Part shown: in pieces, positions 58,371-64,000 of the stretch | How the letters are laid out: each line of letters starts with the position of its first letter | Position numbering within the stretch: the first letter of the stretch is position 1 | Assembly (NCBI RefSeq): GCF_000264905.1 | Contig: NW_006763135.1 | Coordinates: 2,455,428 to 2,519,427 of the forward strand | Direction: 5' to 3' | Source: Stereum hirsutum FP-91666 SS1 | Taxonomy: Eukaryota > Basidiomycota > Agaricomycetes > Russulales > Stereaceae | Length of the DNA: 64,000 nt | Translations under genes and position numbers: made by a program | The notes under the pieces: generated by a model | Told to the model about the DNA's origin: nothing | The model's input: only the letters and a program-made list of their open reading frames with translations | Database searches by the model: none

Positions 58371-59928
58371 ATGGAGAAGTATTCTGCGTACCGAGTGAGC
58401 ATCTGCGATAGATGTTTGGTATTTCTGATTAATATTCTTCTTAGGATCCTGGGACTGGCATCCAGGTAGGCATCCTTTCACATATCCATAACTCCGTCAT
58501 GGATTGGCACTCTCGACTGAACCCAGTACTCTCCAGCCATTCCTCACACCAATACCCCCACTAGGGTCGGATAGACTGGTCAAAATATTGAAACCGATAG
58601 GATATGCTGTCGGAGCCATCAGAACCGCGATCGTCCTGTTCCTCGCACTTCTTTACCTCGTGTTCGTCCAAGGCATTTGCCTCATCCTTGTATGTCCGTC
58701 TCCGTCATCATTTTGACCTCGCGTGTTGACATCGGCAGGCCCCCATACCGCATATTCGTAGAACTGTAACATACATCCTCACCGCCTTCATAAGTCGACT
58801 CACCCTTCTTGTTGTCGGAGTCTGGTGGATCCCCGTAGAACATGTGACCAGGAAACGGTACGAACACCTTTCCATCCTTCGAAACTCTGTCTATTCTGAC
58901 CACATTACCGGACACTGCGCTATTTTGTTCAGACGCACTGCGGGACAACAAGAGGCATGGGCACCTAAGCCGGGAGATGTGATTGTTTCGAACTGGGTCT
59001 CTTGGATAGAGGTTCTTTGGTTAGCTTTCCGGTGCGCTGAAGCCATGACTCGTTGCTCTGAGACCTTGTCACTAACTATACATTCTTGTCCCTTGCAACA
59101 AGATTTGACCCCATCTTTGTCCTTCCAGTCACACCACAGGTCGAGTCTTCCGAGACGTCATCAATAAAACCGACAGTCAGCAACACCACACCAGGCCGTC
59201 GCACCGGAACTGGGTCTGCCGCGATATCGACTCCATCTAGTCGTCCAACTGTCAGCCGACTTCCTGTCCAAGGCTTCCGTGAGGTTTCACTCCTACCCAT
59301 GCTCAGAACCACGGGCCACATCCCACCCTTTTACGTTGCTAGCTCTACCTCGGGAACCGAAGGATTAAAGGCGAAGAGCTTAGATGAGATTAGACGTGGA
59401 GTGAACAGGCCCATTGTTGTGTTTCCGGAGTGTACTACGAGTAACGGCAGGGGCTTGCTGAGGTTTGCAGACGTATTTGTCGGGCAGCCGGTGCCTACAA
59501 GGAAGTATAAGGTTTTCATTATGTGTGTTCGGTGTGTAACCTCATCTTTGGCTCCCCACACGAGTTCAGACCTCCCACAGTTTACTCAATATATTCTCAG
59601 ATATGACCCTCCGACGTCCCTTTCCCCCACGCCCACCCATTCCATCCCATCGCCAAATATGTTCAATCCCCTACCACATATATTCTCTCTCTCGACCTCA
59701 TTCAAACCCATCACACCTTCAATCCGTTTACTTGCTCCCTCCGAAGGCCCGAGTTCACCCACCTTCCTTGTGAGCGAGGTGATCAGTGGTGGGGAGGCTG
59801 ACTCGCAGGATCATCTTAGTGCAGTGTGCGCGGCGTTGGTGACGCAGGTTGGGAAATTGAAGCGAATGACAATGGGGTGGGAGGACAAGAGGGGTTTCCT
59901 AGAGCTATATAGGGAGAAGAGGAGGTAG
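58371..59928 (+). CDS. LOA1: LOA1/VPS66-type lysophosphatidic acid acyltransferase
   Basis: The N-terminus is built from two tiny exons, 58371-58394 (MEKYSAYR) and 58445-58465 (DPGTGIQ), joined to PFLTPIPPLG. This opening closely recalls yeast Loa1/Vps66 and fixes the start. A membrane helix follows (IVLFLALLYLVFVQG), then a second (LTLLVVGVWWIPVE). The acyltransferase part has GDVIVSNWVSWIEVLWLAFR near 58975-59030 and FPECTTSNGRGLL near 59427-59465. Loa1 makes phosphatidic acid and supports lipid droplets and Golgi/vacuole traffic. The classical N-H-x4-D motif appears as N-W-x4-E, without the catalytic His. An insert of Ser/Thr/Pro residues lies at 59160-59270. Confidence 0.82.
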
Positions 59929-60141
59929 AAGCGGAAATTTCCATTTTGGCAGGGAATGCGGGAACGCAAATTATTATCAAAATAGCACTCTAGGACGAGG
60001 CACCTTGCATTCTAAACAAAATCTCTCCCAGCGGCTAAGTGCATTCTATTGACAGACATTCATGACCACAGAAACCAAGATCTACGACACATGAAGCAAA
60101 TTTTCGGGGCGATGTAATAAAAGACCGAGAGGGGTCTTTGT

Positions 60142-62037
<1,896 letters not shown>

Positions 62038-62594
62038 TCTGATGCTGTTGGAGGAGTTCGTCTCAAGTGCAGGTGGTGCAAGACTGGAAAGTGGTTGTGT
62101 GAGAGTTGACTCGGCGACGATCATACATACACCGATGCCTCGAGGCGGAAGGAGTGTTCGATGTCGTATTCCTGAGAGCCGATGACTCGGGATTTTGTCG
62201 GGATGTTGCCACTGGGCCACTCGATTACCAAATGGTTGCGTTTCCGTTCCGGAACGCCCCGAGCGCTCAGACGGCGAACTTGAACACGACCTCGTGCTGG
62301 GAAAAATCGACGATCGCGGTGTTCGGCTAAGTTCGACTTCCGAACATATGTAAAGCCCGCCGAGCACCGCGAACTTCACCCAACTCTCTTTCCGCTGGAC
62401 CGTCAAGACCCCCTCCCTCCCTCCTCGCTCACCCGCCGCAGGCTCTAGCGTCCGAGTCGTCAAAGCAGGCCTTTCCGACCGTCTTCTCAGCTTACTCCTC
62501 TTTCATCCTCATTTCACGTTTGCAGGCATCGTCTTCGTCTAGCTCGCCTTATATCATATCTCTCCTTAACACGCTCCTTCGAGATCTTGTCGCT
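62038..62594. promoter_or_regulatory. Divergent region, PLP enzyme/RlpA-like gene
   Basis: 557 bp between starts. Pyrimidine-rich for the last 120 bp before 62595. No known element recognised. An open minus-strand frame here is probably a read-through of the upstream region. Confidence 0.4.
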
Positions 62595-63591
62595 ATGTTC
62601 TCCTTTACAACCAAGCTCCCCCTCCTAGTCACTGTGCTCTCTTCGCTCTCCCTCAGTGTTCTCGCGGCTGTTCCTGCTCACCCTGGCGGGCGACTGTCGC
62701 CCTCTGAAGCAGAGCTCAAATACTCTCGTGCTCACTCGCTCGGTGACGACTACACCTTCAGCGTGCAGGATGGCTGGCAGACTGTCAATATCTCCGATCT
62801 CCTGTACAAATACGAGCCTCCGGTCTCTCAGACGTCTTACGCTCTAGACTTGGGCTCTGCTTTGGACTCGGGGGCTGTCAGGCAAGGACTGGCGAAACGT
62901 AGTCTCAAGAAAGTCGGAGATGCCGTCAAAGGCGCGGTGAAGGATATCTTCAAAGGATTGAAGGCCATAGGGCAAGCGGAAGCCGTCACGATTACATGGT
63001 GCGTACTCCGTTTGCCGCATCCCAAGCACGACGCATATTACTCACTATTTATTCACAACGTAGGTATACCGGACATGATCTTCAAAACCCAAGTTGCTGG
63101 TCCAATGGTAACTGGGCACCAACGGTATGTCCCGCTATCTTTCCGGGCTTCTCCTAATACTATTGGCTCACCCACTTACTTCAGGACGCATCATTCGCTT
63201 GTGCACTCACTCTCGACGGTTGGACAACCAAACCTCAATGCTTCAAGTTCCTCGAACGTATGCGCCTCCATTACAATCACGTTTCGTTAGCATTTTCTCA
63301 TACCATTCATTGTGTTGCCAGTCTGCAACAGTCCAAAGAAATGTGTGTACGTGCGGGTGGTTGATACCTGCGCCGGCTGCGCCTCTGGTTCGAAACATGT
63401 CGACCTCACCAGAGCAGCGTTCGGCCAGCTCGCTAGTTTCGACGAGGGGTCACTCTCTGTTCAGATGCGATTGGCTACGGAACCTGATTCATGGTAAGTG
63501 TATTTCGACTATTATCTGCATGCGCGTCACTCATCCAAATGTTGGATAATGCTTTCTTAGGGCGGAAAACCTCTGGGGCCCTAAGCACTGA
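62595..63591 (+). CDS. Secreted RlpA-like double-psi beta-barrel (expansin/barwin-like) protein
   Basis: A signal peptide is clear: MFSFTTKLPLLVTVLSSLSL then SVLAAVPA, cut near residue 25. Residues 26-100 form a pro-like region. A dibasic KR at 101-102 is followed by a Lys-rich helix (residues 103-128). Spliced exons then give the barrel: VTITWYTGHDLQNPSCWSNG, WAPTDASFACALTLDGWTT, CNSPKKCVYVRVVDTCAGCA, HVDLTRAAFGQLASFDEGSL and SWAENLWGPKH. The V-D-T-C-x-x-C and H-V-D-L-(T/S) motifs are those of the RlpA/expansin barrel found in fungal secreted proteins. No cellulose-binding domain. Role in wall loosening or interaction with other organisms is possible but not shown. Four or five exons; TGA at 63589-63591. 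Confidence 0.85.
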
Positions 63592-63755
63592 TGATAGACA
63601 GCAACGGAAAGAACAAACTAAAATGTATCCTTAGCTCACAAAATAGATTTGTTTCATCGCCATGTAATTTTGTACTTGACTCATATACCATGGACACTCG
63701 TGCTCGAGGCACGCTGGCTACACGTATGTGTATATGTACCAACTTATGGATGCGA

Positions 63756-64000
63756 TCACATATGCACTCTCTTTCTCTTCTTTCCTTCCGCAATTCTCGC
63801 CCGAACCTTCTCCTCGTCAAGGCCCTCTTCCTCATAAAATTGAGCCGTACGCTGAGCCTCGCTCTGCCGGTGAATGAACTGCAACGCGGCGAGATTATAG
63901 CTCATGTTTTGTTTTTGACGAATGAGAGCGGCACGAAGGTGCCTTCGCAGCGGGATGAGGGTGGTACGCAGAGTTCGGTTTGCGACGATTTGGTGATGGT
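63756..64000 (-). CDS. UTP12: UTP12/WDR3 (DIP2) C-terminal end, partial
   Basis: The 3' end of a minus-strand gene that continues past the right edge. The frame reads HHQIVANRTLRTTLIPLRRH, then MSYNLAALQFIHRQSEAQRT and a basic tail EGKKRKRVHM with TGA at 63756-63758. This resembles the C-terminus of WDR3/Utp12 (an HH-x-Q-I segment, then a helix with N-x-A-x-L/M-x-F/Y, then a Lys/Arg-rich end). Utp12 is a WD40 protein of the UtpB complex in the small-subunit processome, acting on pre-rRNA in the nucleolus. The WD40 part lies outside the window, so confidence is moderate. Confidence 0.68.
   Translation of the reverse strand, partial: HHQIVANRTLRTTLIPLRRHLRAALIRQKQNMSYNLAALQFIHRQSEAQRTAQFYEEEGLDEEKVRARIAEGKKRKRVHM

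Overview
The window is nuclear DNA of a filamentous basidiomycete, most likely an Agaricomycete. The evidence is dense genes with many 50-70 nt GT-AG introns, a fungal Dicer, a Zn2Cys6 regulator, a Kch1-type potassium transporter, an agaricomycete-style F-box/leucine-rich protein and a secreted double-psi barrel protein. I see no transposon, CRISPR array, rRNA or tRNA gene. About 28 protein genes were read by joining exons by eye. For SLX4, EFR3, DRG1, VMA21, the thioesterase, COX8 and both ribonucleotide reductase genes the joined exons give an uninterrupted frame divisible by three.

Layout, left to right: PEX2 3' part (+), importin-11/KAP120 (-), SLX4 (+), folylpolyglutamate synthase (-), EFR3 (+), VPS52 (-), KCH1 (-), DRG1/RBG1 (+), ALG8 (-), a hotdog thioesterase (-), VMA21 (+), a GNAT acetyltransferase (-), RNR2 (-), a second RNR small subunit (+), Dicer (+), COX8/COX7C (-), an unrecognised Ser/Pro-rich protein (-), aldehyde dehydrogenase (+), a gene-poor stretch with a hairpin minisatellite (45.2-47.3 kb), a Zn2Cys6 factor (-), proteasome alpha-2 (-), 1-Cys peroxiredoxin (-), SSU72 (-), an F-box protein (+), a TVP38/TMEM64 protein (-), LOA1 (+), a Cys/Met-metabolism PLP enzyme (-), a secreted RlpA-like protein (+) and the 3' end of UTP12/WDR3 (-).

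Most genes are housekeeping: protein import and quality control, membrane lipid and Golgi traffic, DNA repair and dNTP supply, folate and sulfur metabolism. They do not form one pathway. Strands alternate strongly and nine neighbouring pairs are head to head, most with 150-560 bp between starts, so many promoters are probably shared.

The parts most worth a second look are: the head-to-head pair of RNR small-subunit genes, which look like an inverted duplication with identical internal exon sizes; the Dicer, whose RNase III centres are intact but whose helicase motifs I, II and VI have decayed; the secreted barrel protein, which carries a Kex2-like site followed by a cationic amphipathic helix; the twin SUMO-interaction-like motifs of SLX4 at matching splice junctions; and the five-unit hairpin repeat after the aldehyde dehydrogenase.
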